The notes beneath the pieces are model-generated. The model ran no database searches. It was not told the origin of the DNA and saw only the letters and a list, made by a program, of their open reading frames with translations. From contig CALJOK010000010.1 in NCBI GenBank assembly GCA_937981555.1, positions 62,001-126,000 on the forward strand: a stretch of 64,000 nt of DNA, given 5' to 3'. This DNA is from an uncultured Saprospiraceae bacterium. Lineage in GTDB: Bacteria; Bacteroidota; Bacteroidia; Chitinophagales; Saprospiraceae. This document shows, piece after piece, positions 1 to 7,602 of this stretch (its first letter is position 1; the number at the start of each line of letters is the position of its first letter). Both the position numbers and the translations under genes were made by a program.

Positions 1-1460
1 GCCATTAATAAAACATCACTATTATTCAAAGACAATCCCCAATCGACCAACAACCATTTTGAATCAGGACTCCACGTGAAATATTGATCACCATCTCGCA
101 TGTGAAATAAATCTTCTGGTGTCAAAAGGGTAACTTCTTTTTTAGTGGCAACGTCCATAATTTTCAGCGTCCGACGATCTTCGATGTACGCCAACTTTTT
201 TCCATCAGGTGAATATGCTGCTAAGTAATTATCTTTTCCATTTTCGAGAACTGGTGATTCTTTAATCAAAGTAGAGGCATAAAAAAATGGTTCTTCTTTT
301 CGAACCTTCTCTGTTTTATAGACACTCCATTTTCCATTTCGCTCTCCGCTATAGATCACAGATTTCCCTTCTGGCCCCCATGAAACAAAGTTTTCCGCAG
401 TTGGAGTATTGGTTAATCGTTTAGTAAATGATTCGCCCACAGAGGTAACAAATACTTCTCCTCTTGAAATAAAAGCAATTTCTTTTCCATTAGGTGAAAT
501 AGACATTTGACTTACACCACCATTAATAGAAATAAATTTATCGTTATTATTTTTGTCTTGAGTGATGATATTGACTTTAACCTTTTTTGGTTTTTCACCT
601 TCCTTCATCGTATATAATTCTCCATCAAAACCAAAACTTAACACACCATTTCCCATACTTAAAAAGCGAACTGGGTGTAATTTAAAATCCGTTAATTGTG
701 AAGTTTGACTTGGATTGGAAATAGACATTTTATGCACATTATAAGTGCCACTTCGCTCACTTAGAAAGTACATACTTTTTTCATCCGAAGAAAAAATAGG
801 CGAACGATCTTCCGCTGTGGAAGTCGTGATCATTTTATGTGCTTTGGTTTTTACATTGTAAGTCCAAATGTCTCTAGTGATCGCAGAGGTATGATGTTTT
901 CTCCATTCATTTTCTCCACCTTTTTTATCCATATAAATTAACATTCCTCCATCCTTAGAAACTTCTACATCTTCAGCTGGAAACGTTAACAATTGATTGA
1001 CTCGTCCACCGTCAACTGAAACTGAATACAATTCAGATTGTGAACGATGAGGATATTGTCTATGCTTAACATCGTCTTGGCGAATGGCTCCAAAAATGAT
1101 ATTTTTATCATCATGAGAAAAAGTATATGGCATTTCGCTATTGGAATGAAAAGTTAATCTTTTAGCAGCACCTCCTCGTGCTTCCATGACGAAGATATCG
1201 AAGTTGCCATATCGATCTGAGGCAAAAGCAATCTTAGATCCATCCTTGCTCCAAACTGCTTTGTAGTCGTGCGCATCATGGTAAGTTAACTGAGAGGCAT
1301 CTCCACCTGTTGCTGCAACTTTATACAAATCACCTTTGTAGGTAAATACGATTTGAGTTCCATCTGGAGAGATGGAAGCATGTCGCAACCAGTTGGGTGA
1401 ATCTTGGGCAAAAGACAAAAATGAAATGAATAAAAAGAATAAGATTAAATGGTTTCGCAT
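1..1460 (-). CDS. Tricorn-like S41 peptidase, N-terminal propeller part (partial)
   Basis: The reading frame starts at an ATG (complement of 1458-1460) and stays open to the window edge, giving about 486 residues; the 3' end is missing. It begins with a signal peptide ending near SFAQ, followed by WD40-like/PD40 propeller blades: ISPDGTQIVF, WSKDGSKIAFASDR, YSPDGKKLAYIEDR and WSPDSKWLLVDW. In Bacteroidota this blade type at the start of a secreted protein is typical of tricorn-like S41 serine proteases of roughly 1000-1100 residues, with PDZ and peptidase domains at the C-terminus. Those domains would lie outside the window, so protease activity is inferred. A stand-alone TolB/PD40 protein is the main alternative. 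Confidence 0.75.
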   Translation of the reverse strand, partial: MRNHLILFFLFISFLSFAQDSPNWLRHASISPDGTQIVFTYKGDLYKVAATGGDASQLTYHDAHDYKAVWSKDGSKIAFASDRYGNFDIFVMEARGGAAKRLTFHSNSEMPYTFSHDDKNIIFGAIRQDDVKHRQYPHRSQSELYSVSVDGGRVNQLLTFPAEDVEVSKDGGMLIYMDKKGGENEWRKHHTSAITRDIWTYNVKTKAHKMITTSTAEDRSPIFSSDEKSMYFLSERSGTYNVHKMSISNPSQTSQLTDFKLHPVRFLSMGNGVLSFGFDGELYTMKEGEKPKKVKVNIITQDKNNNDKFISINGGVSQMSISPNGKEIAFISRGEVFVTSVGESFTKRLTNTPTAENFVSWGPEGKSVIYSGERNGKWSVYKTEKVRKEEPFFYASTLIKESPVLENGKDNYLAAYSPDGKKLAYIEDRRTLKIMDVATKKEVTLLTPEDLFHMRDGDQYFTWSPDSKWLLVDWGLSLNNSDVLLM

Positions 1461-1629
1461 TGTTTGTTTTTTTGATTTCAAAAATGAAGTTTGAAACTAA
1501 TAAATATTAGATAATAAATGGTATTTTTTTTAATGGAAAAATGGGAAAGGGATGTTTGGGAAATAAATGGACACTTTTAAAGAGTGGTGTTTTCAATATA
1601 GGTTGCAGGAAAGAATGACAAGGACGTAA

Positions 1630-1665
1630 AAAAATCGTTCCTGAATTGCTCCAAAAACGATTTTT
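1630..1665 (-). terminator. Terminator after the first diheme peroxidase gene
   Basis: AAAAATCGTT (1630-1639) pairs exactly with AACGATTTTT (1656-1665) across a 16-base loop. It lies 25 bases past the stop codon of the minus-strand gene that ends at 1691, and U-rich ends are present in both directions. Confidence 0.6.
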
Positions 1666-1690
1666 CTTTTTCTATAAATTTCTTAATAAA

Positions 1691-2782
1691 TTAAAAAGGC
1701 GATTGATACTCCTCATTATTTAAAAAGGTCTGATCAGTCAAGGTCTTTAAGAAATTAACTAAATCCTCTTTGTCTTGCTCCGTCAAAAATAAACCGGTGT
1801 CTTTGGTATTTAGAACCGTTTGATCAGCAGTCGAAGATTCTTTAATCCCTTCATTATAATGATTGACAACTTCTTCTAACGTTTGAAAACGACCATCATG
1901 CATGTACGGAGGAGTGACTTCAATATTTCGCAAAGTAGGTACTTTGAATTTTGCTCGATCAGCAGCATCCATCGTAACAGCTTCCCTTCCCATATCTAAA
2001 AATTCCGCATCAGTATCCAAACCATTATTCATGTAAAGATCATTTTCAAAATTATCTCCTCCATGACAATGCGCACAATCTGCTCCAGAATCGTCTGGAA
2101 AAAATGGATTATATTCTTGAAAAAACAACACTCTTCCACGTTCTTCACTTTCTGTTAATTGTACATTGCCTGCTAAAAATTTATCGTATTTAGCATCATT
2201 GGAAATGATAGAAAGCATGAATTGTTCCATCGCCAATGATATCTTTTCCGAAGTAATTTCTGCTGTTCCAAAAGCACGAGTAAATTGATCTCGATACGTT
2301 TGCTCTGCACTTAGTTTAGTAATTACGTCTTCTAAAGTTTCATCCATTTCCAATTCATCTTGGATGGGAAGTAATGATTGATCCCGCAACAAATTAGCTC
2401 GACCATCCCAAAAAAACTGATTAGTGTGCCATGCCATATTGAAAATCGGCATTGCTTGACGTTTGCCTGGCAACTCTGCTACTCCAAGTGAAAACTTTAA
2501 AGTATCCGAAAATCCATCTGGTTGGCGGTGACAATCTGCACAAGCTTGCAACTCCCCTTCCGATAATTTTTTATCATAAAATAGCATTTTTCCTAATTGC
2601 ACACCTTGTACAGTTAATGCATTATCAGATGGTAAAGTTGGCGGAGGAAAATTTCCATATTCCAAAACATAAGGTGTTTCATCTTTTATAATTGGAATCT
2701 CTACCGGCTCATCATCTTTTTTGCAAGCGACTATAATCAATGCCAAGGAAAAACCTACTAAAAATATTTTATGTAATTTCAT
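1691..2782 (-). CDS. Diheme cytochrome c peroxidase family lipoprotein (MauG/MbnH type), copy 1
   Basis: The 363-residue protein starts with a lipoprotein signal peptide (LALIIVAC, lipid-bearing Cys20), so it should be membrane-anchored outside the cytoplasm. Two c-type haem sites are visible, CADCH (81-85) and CAHCH (236-240), the arrangement of bacterial diheme peroxidases and MauG-like enzymes. The family motifs KVPTLRNIE and PYMHDGRF are present near residues 285-305. These enzymes reduce H2O2 or use high-valent haem to oxidise protein residues. It lies 11 bp after copy 2 and downstream of an MbnP-like gene, which favours a protein-modifying (MbnH-like) role over simple peroxide removal. 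The substrate is an inference. Confidence 0.85.
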   Translation of the reverse strand: MKLHKIFLVGFSLALIIVACKKDDEPVEIPIIKDETPYVLEYGNFPPPTLPSDNALTVQGVQLGKMLFYDKKLSEGELQACADCHRQPDGFSDTLKFSLGVAELPGKRQAMPIFNMAWHTNQFFWDGRANLLRDQSLLPIQDELEMDETLEDVITKLSAEQTYRDQFTRAFGTAEITSEKISLAMEQFMLSIISNDAKYDKFLAGNVQLTESEERGRVLFFQEYNPFFPDDSGADCAHCHGGDNFENDLYMNNGLDTDAEFLDMGREAVTMDAADRAKFKVPTLRNIEVTPPYMHDGRFQTLEEVVNHYNEGIKESSTADQTVLNTKDTGLFLTEQDKEDLVNFLKTLTDQTFLNNEEYQSPF

Positions 2783-2793
2783 TGTTATAATAT

Positions 2794-3816
2794 TTACTCT
2801 TTGAAAAGGGGATTATTAATAAATGACTCATCGGTGAGTGTTTTTAAAAACAATACAAGTTCATTTCTCTCAATTTCAGATAAAACAAAAGGCTCAATCA
2901 AATTGCTTTTATTTGGATAATTCTTCCCTCCTGATTCATAATGCAAAATAATTTCTTCTAACGTTTTCATTGAACCATCATGCATGTAAGGCGCAGTTAG
3001 TTCTATATTTCTTAAGGTCGGCACCTTAAATTTTGCTCGATCACTTTCATCACCTGTCAATCTAAATCTTCCTGGATCAGAATAATTTTCATAGAGTCCA
3101 TTATTCTCGAAGGCATAATTAGTGAAGCTAAAATCATTATGGCAATTGCTACATCCTGTTTTTTCTCCAAAAAATAAATCCATTCCTCGGAGTTCAGCTT
3201 CCGTCAATGCATTGTTATTATTTTGGAAAAAAAACTTATCGTAGCGACTATTTCCACTTAGCAAACTTCTTTCAAATGTCGATATCGCTCTAGTCAAAAC
3301 AAAAGCATCCATTTCTCCTCGGTCATAAGCAACTCTACTCATCTGTTGATAAATAGAATCTTTTTGTAATTTTTCAATAATCAAAACAAGGTTAAAATCG
3401 AACTCATTATGTTCTTGAATAGGAACAAGAATTTGCATTTCTAAGGTCGGCACTCCACCTTCACGAGTAAAGTAAGGGTGATAAGCAAGGTTAGCTAAGG
3501 TAGGTGCATTACGCGTACCAATAGTTTGATCCACACCTAAACTAAATGCAACGGTATCACTAAATGCTTTTTCGGAAAAATGACAAGAGGCACACGAAAC
3601 AGAACTATCTCTTGAAAGCACCGGATCAAAAAATATTTTTTTCCCTAATTCCCACCGAGCTTTCGTGAATTCATTATCTATTGGAAAAATAGGTTGAGGA
3701 AATCCTTCGGGAATGACTAATATTTCTCCCTCCGTTGATCCCACAGAAATTTCTTCTTTTTGACAAGCTATCAAAAAGACAAAACTGAAAATAAAAAAGA
3801 ATATTATTTTTTTCAT
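2794..3816 (-). CDS. Diheme cytochrome c peroxidase family lipoprotein (MauG/MbnH type), copy 2
   Basis: This 340-residue lipoprotein (FLIAC, Cys18) has haem motifs CASCH (75-79) and CSNCH (222-226), followed by KVPTLRNIE and PYMHDGSM. It is a paralog of the neighbouring gene (1691-2782), and the two are separated by only 11 bp, so they are almost surely co-transcribed. A GC-rich hairpin at 3829-3858 separates it from the MbnP-like gene upstream. Both copies keep two complete CXXCH sites, so neither looks degenerate. Why two enzymes are present, whether for different target residues or partners, cannot be read from the sequence. Confidence 0.85.
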   Translation of the reverse strand: MKKIIFFFIFSFVFLIACQKEEISVGSTEGEILVIPEGFPQPIFPIDNEFTKARWELGKKIFFDPVLSRDSSVSCASCHFSEKAFSDTVAFSLGVDQTIGTRNAPTLANLAYHPYFTREGGVPTLEMQILVPIQEHNEFDFNLVLIIEKLQKDSIYQQMSRVAYDRGEMDAFVLTRAISTFERSLLSGNSRYDKFFFQNNNNALTEAELRGMDLFFGEKTGCSNCHNDFSFTNYAFENNGLYENYSDPGRFRLTGDESDRAKFKVPTLRNIELTAPYMHDGSMKTLEEIILHYESGGKNYPNKSNLIEPFVLSEIERNELVLFLKTLTDESFINNPLFKE

Positions 3817-3828
3817 GAAACAAAATTT

Positions 3829-3858
3829 GGGCAGCCAAAATTTGATTTCAGGCTGCCC
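3829..3858 (-). terminator. Intercistronic hairpin between MbnP-like and peroxidase genes
   Basis: GGGCAGCC (3829-3836) pairs with GGCTGCCC (3851-3858) over a 14-base loop, and three more base pairs continue past one wobble or mismatch. On the minus-strand transcript it follows the stop codon at 3880 and ends about 12 bases before the start codon at 3816, with a weak AAATTTTG tail. It could be a partial terminator or attenuator, making the MbnP-like product more abundant than the peroxidases. Confidence 0.55.
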
Positions 3859-3879
3859 GAATACAACACCCTTAAATTA

Positions 3880-4842
3880 TTATTCAGCTATCCATTTTTC
3901 AAAAGCAACTGGTGCTCCATCTTTCCATAAATGGATGAAGAAAACACCTGAATTATTACTTCTCAATTGGATAGTCTGCTCATATGATGACACTACTTGA
4001 GTTTGGATAACTCGTCCAGTTACATCAGTCAAAGTCAATTGGTAATTACCTTCTGTTGGTAAATTTAAAACAACACTAGTCATTTTATCAAAAGAAGGAT
4101 TTGGTTGAATTTGAAATTTTCCATCAAATGCTGGATCGATCGTAGCTACAGGAACTTCGCCTTCTGGGAAGAAAACCTCTGTTTTAAAATTATTTAAAAG
4201 TTGAATGGACTCTCCTATTTCCCCATGAGTGATAACTCCTGCTGAGACATTCAAAGCTTTATACATCCCTAGATAATCTGCATCCATACTAATTGTTAAA
4301 TTAGTTCCATCCAAATTTCCTTCAATTGGCATAGAAACAGTTTGATAATTCTGGTCACCCAATGCATGAACTTGATAAGTAGTATTTAAACTTGCCCCTG
4401 CTTTTCCTTCCAAAGCAACAAATCGATATCCAGCAGTCCATCCCCAATGCATAGAAGGATTTTTTGGAGCGAGAGGATGCATAGAAGAATAGGTAGAAGG
4501 ATCCAAATGATTTTCATCAGAACCTACTCCTACAGAAAAAGTAATGTTCTCTACCGAAGTAATATCGTGAGACCCAAGATTTAAGAGACTTTCATTATTA
4601 GCATCAATTAAAAAGTATTCTGTAGTCTCTGTTACTTGACCTCCATCATGAGTAATAATAAAATTGTTTAAATAATATTCAAGTCGAGTTACTTTTAAGT
4701 CATAACTATCATAACAAGTGACTGCCGAATTCATAGCAAAGTCATCTGTTCCAAACTTGTGATTAATTTTAATAGTAACATCATTTTGAGCAAATAGCCC
4801 AACCGTGAAACATAAAGCGAGGAGTGTAAATAATTTTTTCAT
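3880..4842 (-). CDS. MbnP-like protein with T9SS type A sorting domain
   Basis: The 320-residue protein has a signal peptide (1-19, ending GLFAQ), an MbnP-like beta domain (about 20-225) and a T9SS type A C-terminal sorting domain (about 240-320, starting at IQPNPSFDK). MbnP hallmarks are the early VTIKINHKFG strand, YYLNNF, and the Trp-rich MHWGWTAGYRFVALEG stretch (131-146) with Trp133 and Trp135. In methanobactin operons MbnP is a periplasmic copper-binding partner of the diheme enzyme MbnH, which oxidises a tryptophan to kynurenine. Two MauG/MbnH-type genes follow directly here. The sorting tag implies export and cell-surface attachment or release, unlike the periplasmic prototype. Family assignment is from motif reading. 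Confidence 0.8.
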   Translation of the reverse strand: MKKLFTLLALCFTVGLFAQNDVTIKINHKFGTDDFAMNSAVTCYDSYDLKVTRLEYYLNNFIITHDGGQVTETTEYFLIDANNESLLNLGSHDITSVENITFSVGVGSDENHLDPSTYSSMHPLAPKNPSMHWGWTAGYRFVALEGKAGASLNTTYQVHALGDQNYQTVSMPIEGNLDGTNLTISMDADYLGMYKALNVSAGVITHGEIGESIQLLNNFKTEVFFPEGEVPVATIDPAFDGKFQIQPNPSFDKMTSVVLNLPTEGNYQLTLTDVTGRVIQTQVVSSYEQTIQLRSNNSGVFFIHLWKDGAPVAFEKWIAE

Positions 4843-4871
4843 AATGATAATTTTTTAGTTAACTAGAAAAT

Positions 4872-4941
4872 ATTCAGGTTTGATTTATCAAACTTATCTG
4901 AATAATTAAATTTATGGTGAAATCACTTTTCCAAAAAGTGA
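4872..4941 (-). promoter_or_regulatory. Promoter with two inverted repeats before the MbnP-like gene
   Basis: On the minus strand TAAGTTTG (complement of 4889-4896) matches the Bacteroidota -7 consensus TAnnTTTG, about 47 bases before the start codon. It lies inside an inverted repeat: ATTCAG/CTGAAT outside and GTTTGAT/ATCAAAC inside (4872-4903). A second palindrome, TCACTTTT-CCA-AAAAGTGA, occupies 4923-4941, just upstream of the expected -33 region. The two repeats look like operators, perhaps for a metal-responsive regulator. No clear -33 TTTG was seen. Confidence 0.5.
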
Positions 4942-5113
4942 AAAATATTTAGCGTAAATGATTTTAATAAAAATTGACTTAATTGGTATTATTCTTTCAA
5001 ATCAAAAATTTAATAAAAAAAAACTTGTAGCTCATATTTGAACTTCAATAAACTTATTTTATATAAAATAGGAAACACCTTTAGACAGGACGTCAAAGGC
5101 TAGAGATGGAAAA

Positions 5114-5530
5114 CTAACAGCGAAATATTTGAAATAAAGAAGGAAAGTCCTGCTTTATCAGCGGTGGTTTGTAATTGTAATAATCAATATTCCGATATCG
5201 AAAACTTTCTTCAAGTAATGATTTTCTACTTGGAGCGATTATAAATATAGGGAATGTAATTTCCGCTGAAACTGTTTGCGTAAAATTTTGATTCTGATTG
5301 GATTGGTAAAAACTAGCTTTGTTTTGACAACAAGGAATTTGGTTAACTTCATCCTTAGAAGAATATTCAGAAGAGTCGTGACCTTGAACTTTAGCACAGC
5401 AATTTTTAGGTTGTACAAAAAGTGCGCTGTATTTATAATTACCCATACAAAAATGGGAATTTATTTCTAGCCCTGTTGTGCTAAAGAATAAAAAGAAGCA
5501 TAAACTTATATGTAAGATTCTAATTGCCAA
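5114..5530 (-). CDS. HYC_CC_PP-type small Cys-rich exported protein
   Basis: The 138-residue product begins with a hydrophobic signal (IRILHISLCFFLFFST). The only start that keeps this signal is a TTG at the complement of 5528-5530. After the signal come HFCMG, two CC pairs (NCCAK and IPCCQN) and a YKPPL near the C-terminus, in the order that defines the HYC_CC_PP family of Bacteroidota. Such proteins tend to be encoded near metal-uptake or TonB-dependent receptor genes. The His/Cys-rich pattern and the MbnP-like gene 272 bp downstream on the same strand suggest metal (copper) handling in the envelope. The function is inferred. Confidence 0.65.
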   Translation of the reverse strand: MAIRILHISLCFFLFFSTTGLEINSHFCMGNYKYSALFVQPKNCCAKVQGHDSSEYSSKDEVNQIPCCQNKASFYQSNQNQNFTQTVSAEITFPIFIIAPSRKSLLEESFRYRNIDYYNYKPPLIKQDFPSLFQIFRC

Positions 5531-5654
5531 ATGCTTTTTTTTTATAAATCTAATGCTTAAAGTTTATAAAGAAGAATTTTAGAATGGAATTGTAAAAAGG
5601 GAAGCATTTTTTAGGGACTTCGTTAAAATTTGATTCGGTGAAAGAATTCAAAAA

Positions 5655-6320
5655 TTAAGATTCTTCTGCCTCTATTTGCTTTTCTAAATCTTCGATAAAA
5701 AGCAAGAGGCTTTCGTTGTGCTTAGCGCATTTGGCGAGTTCTTTTTTCTTTTTGAAAGGTTTGCTTAGACTAGAATAATTTTCAAATGTTTCTGCTGAGC
5801 TTAAATTTTTAGCTTTTAAAATCTTCTTTAGTTTGGATTTTGGATCCATGGATGAAATAGAGTTTTTCTTTTCAAAAATAGTCAACATCCATGCTTCTAA
5901 TTCTTCGATTGAAATGGCATAAACTAAGTTTTCATCATAAATAGAATCATTGAGCCATTCTTTTATTTTTTCAATAACATTTGCTCTTAATTCTTGAACA
6001 TAGTTTGTGTTTCCACTTTTCTTAGGGCGAACGATATTGAAATTATCGACTTCTGCTGTATCGACTTGAATAATCATTACATTTTTTCGTCCACCTATTT
6101 CTAGTTCAAAAAAGTCTTCAAATAAATTCTTTTCTTCGCAATCTTTTTTGATCCTTGACAGTCCTCCAGCTGCCGCATTATTTTTAATATGAATATCAGT
6201 TTCATCTACTAAATCCACAGGTCTGATCGGAGACCAAGAGTAGTCATCAATTTTCGAATTCAATATATTTTCAATGACAGCCTGATCTGGCAAACCTTCG
6301 GTAATTAGTCCAATTCTCAT
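5655..6320 (-). CDS. Toprim/DUF4276-like protein, partner of AAA ATPase
   Basis: This 221-residue cytoplasmic protein opens with RIGLITEGLPDQ, whose Glu8-Gly9 matches the catalytic Glu of Toprim folds. A hydrophobic strand ending in acidic residues, IIQVDTAEVD (Asp87, Asp92), fits the DxD position, and SIEELEAWML (138-146) resembles the IE..EAW motif of DUF4276/RloB-like proteins. It starts 6 bp after the stop of the ATPase gene, so the two form an operon. Toprim domains paired with OLD-type ATPases are nicking or tRNA-cleaving effectors in several phage-defence systems, PARIS being one. The exact family was not verified by search. Confidence 0.6.
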   Translation of the reverse strand: MRIGLITEGLPDQAVIENILNSKIDDYSWSPIRPVDLVDETDIHIKNNAAAGGLSRIKKDCEEKNLFEDFFELEIGGRKNVMIIQVDTAEVDNFNIVRPKKSGNTNYVQELRANVIEKIKEWLNDSIYDENLVYAISIEELEAWMLTIFEKKNSISSMDPKSKLKKILKAKNLSSAETFENYSSLSKPFKKKKELAKCAKHNESLLLFIEDLEKQIEAEES

Positions 6321-6326
6321 AGCGTT

Positions 6327-7463
6327 TTAGAAATTTGTAGGAACAGCTCCTAATAATCCATTCATCCACATTTCTGATAATTTATGCTTCTTTTCTGTTC
6401 CTTTTTTAAATTGAATTCTATCTGCAACTGTGTGTCCTTGCTTATTTCTTCGAACTGCAAATAAACGAATATCATCATCCATTAAATTCAATCCATCTAA
6501 AACTGCTGGATTATGTGTAGTGATGAGAACTTGTTTGTCTTTGTTTAATTCTGTGATGACTTTCATTAATTCTCTGCAGACTCTTGGATTTAAAGCAGTT
6601 TCGATATTGTCGATTGCAAATATATTTGGTGTTTCTTTATGTAAAAATAAAGTGAGGTAAAATAGAATATGAAGGACTCCTTCGTTAGCATTTTCAGAAT
6701 TGAAAAGTGCTTTTTTCTTCATAAATTTATCTGAAAAATAAAGCTGGGAATTTCCTTTTAATCTTAGATCCTTAAATTTTAATTCATCATTCGCATCTAT
6801 ATCAATATCTTCTAACCAAGAAATTAAATATTTGTATTTCAATAACTTGTTCTTTTCACTTTTGGAAAATGAAGCAAGCGCTACATCCAAACCTTCTCCA
6901 TGAATACCTAAAGGGGATAATAGACTTGGCGGAGTCTGTCCACGTAATGCTGGAGTATTTAAATCATAAATTAGAAAATTTCTTAAAAAACTATTTAAAT
7001 TAAAATTGTTGCTGTCAGGATCTTCGAATGATTTTTTTAAAAACTCTTTACTATCGATCTCCTTTTTATTTTTCAAATATTTCTCCATACTTTCATGGAA
7101 TTCTTCTCTTTCCTTTTCTTTCCATTTAGAATGAATAGAATCAGTTCCATCATCAAAAATTGTAGATTTAATTAAACTAATATTATTTGAATCTTCAAAT
7201 TTTACACTAAAAGAAACTTCTTTAATATTTACATTTGAAGAAAAAGAACTTTTTGTCAAAGAAGGTTTGGCTACTCGAATTCCTATATTAGATAAATCTT
7301 GCGCAGTTAATCGATTATTTCGTGCTCCACTCAGCATTGCAAAAGCCTCCAAAACATTCGTCTTTCCACACCCATTTTCCCCAATAAAAACATTCGTTTT
7401 CCCCAACTCCAAAGTCAAGTCAACAATTGATTTATAATTCTGAATTCTTATTTCCTTTATCAT
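6327..7463 (-). CDS. AAA_21/OLD-like ABC-type ATPase of a putative defence pair
   Basis: The 378-residue protein has Walker A GENGCGKT (28-35) following IKEIRIQNYKSIVDL. The Walker B-like IFAIDNIETALNP has Asp285 and Glu288, and the H-loop ITTHNP has His317. The insert between Walker A and B is short, with no SMC-length coiled coil. The NANEGVLHILFYL segment occupies the signature-motif position. This is the AAA_21/OLD-like group often used as a sensor or regulator in defence operons. No C-terminal Toprim is fused; that role seems to be supplied by the next gene. A DNA-repair role like RecF is an alternative. Confidence 0.75.
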   Translation of the reverse strand: MIKEIRIQNYKSIVDLTLELGKTNVFIGENGCGKTNVLEAFAMLSGARNNRLTAQDLSNIGIRVAKPSLTKSSFSSNVNIKEVSFSVKFEDSNNISLIKSTIFDDGTDSIHSKWKEKEREEFHESMEKYLKNKKEIDSKEFLKKSFEDPDSNNFNLNSFLRNFLIYDLNTPALRGQTPPSLLSPLGIHGEGLDVALASFSKSEKNKLLKYKYLISWLEDIDIDANDELKFKDLRLKGNSQLYFSDKFMKKKALFNSENANEGVLHILFYLTLFLHKETPNIFAIDNIETALNPRVCRELMKVITELNKDKQVLITTHNPAVLDGLNLMDDDIRLFAVRRNKQGHTVADRIQFKKGTEKKHKLSEMWMNGLLGAVPTNF

Positions 7464-7543
7464 AAATTTTTAATATTCAATTTATCGCAAAATACAAGGA
7501 TTAATGAATTTTTCCTAAAATCGAAAACAATAGAATTAAAAAA

Positions 7544-7571
7544 ACCGTTTCCAGATTTCTCCAGAAACGGT
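7544..7571 (-). terminator. dnaK terminator
   Basis: ACCGTTTC (7544-7551) pairs with GAAACGGT (7564-7571). On the minus strand it follows the dnaK stop (7603) by about 30 bases and is followed by a U run, the form of an intrinsic terminator. It separates dnaK from the ATPase operon. Confidence 0.75.
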
Positions 7572-7602
7572 AATTTTTTCTCACTAAAAAACATTCGGTA
7601 TT

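Noticed and set aside
3815-4000. Short plus-strand frame overlapping the peroxidase start and the MbnP-like 3' end
   Set aside because: It spans the intercistronic hairpin and the antisense of the sorting domain, and shows no coding signs.
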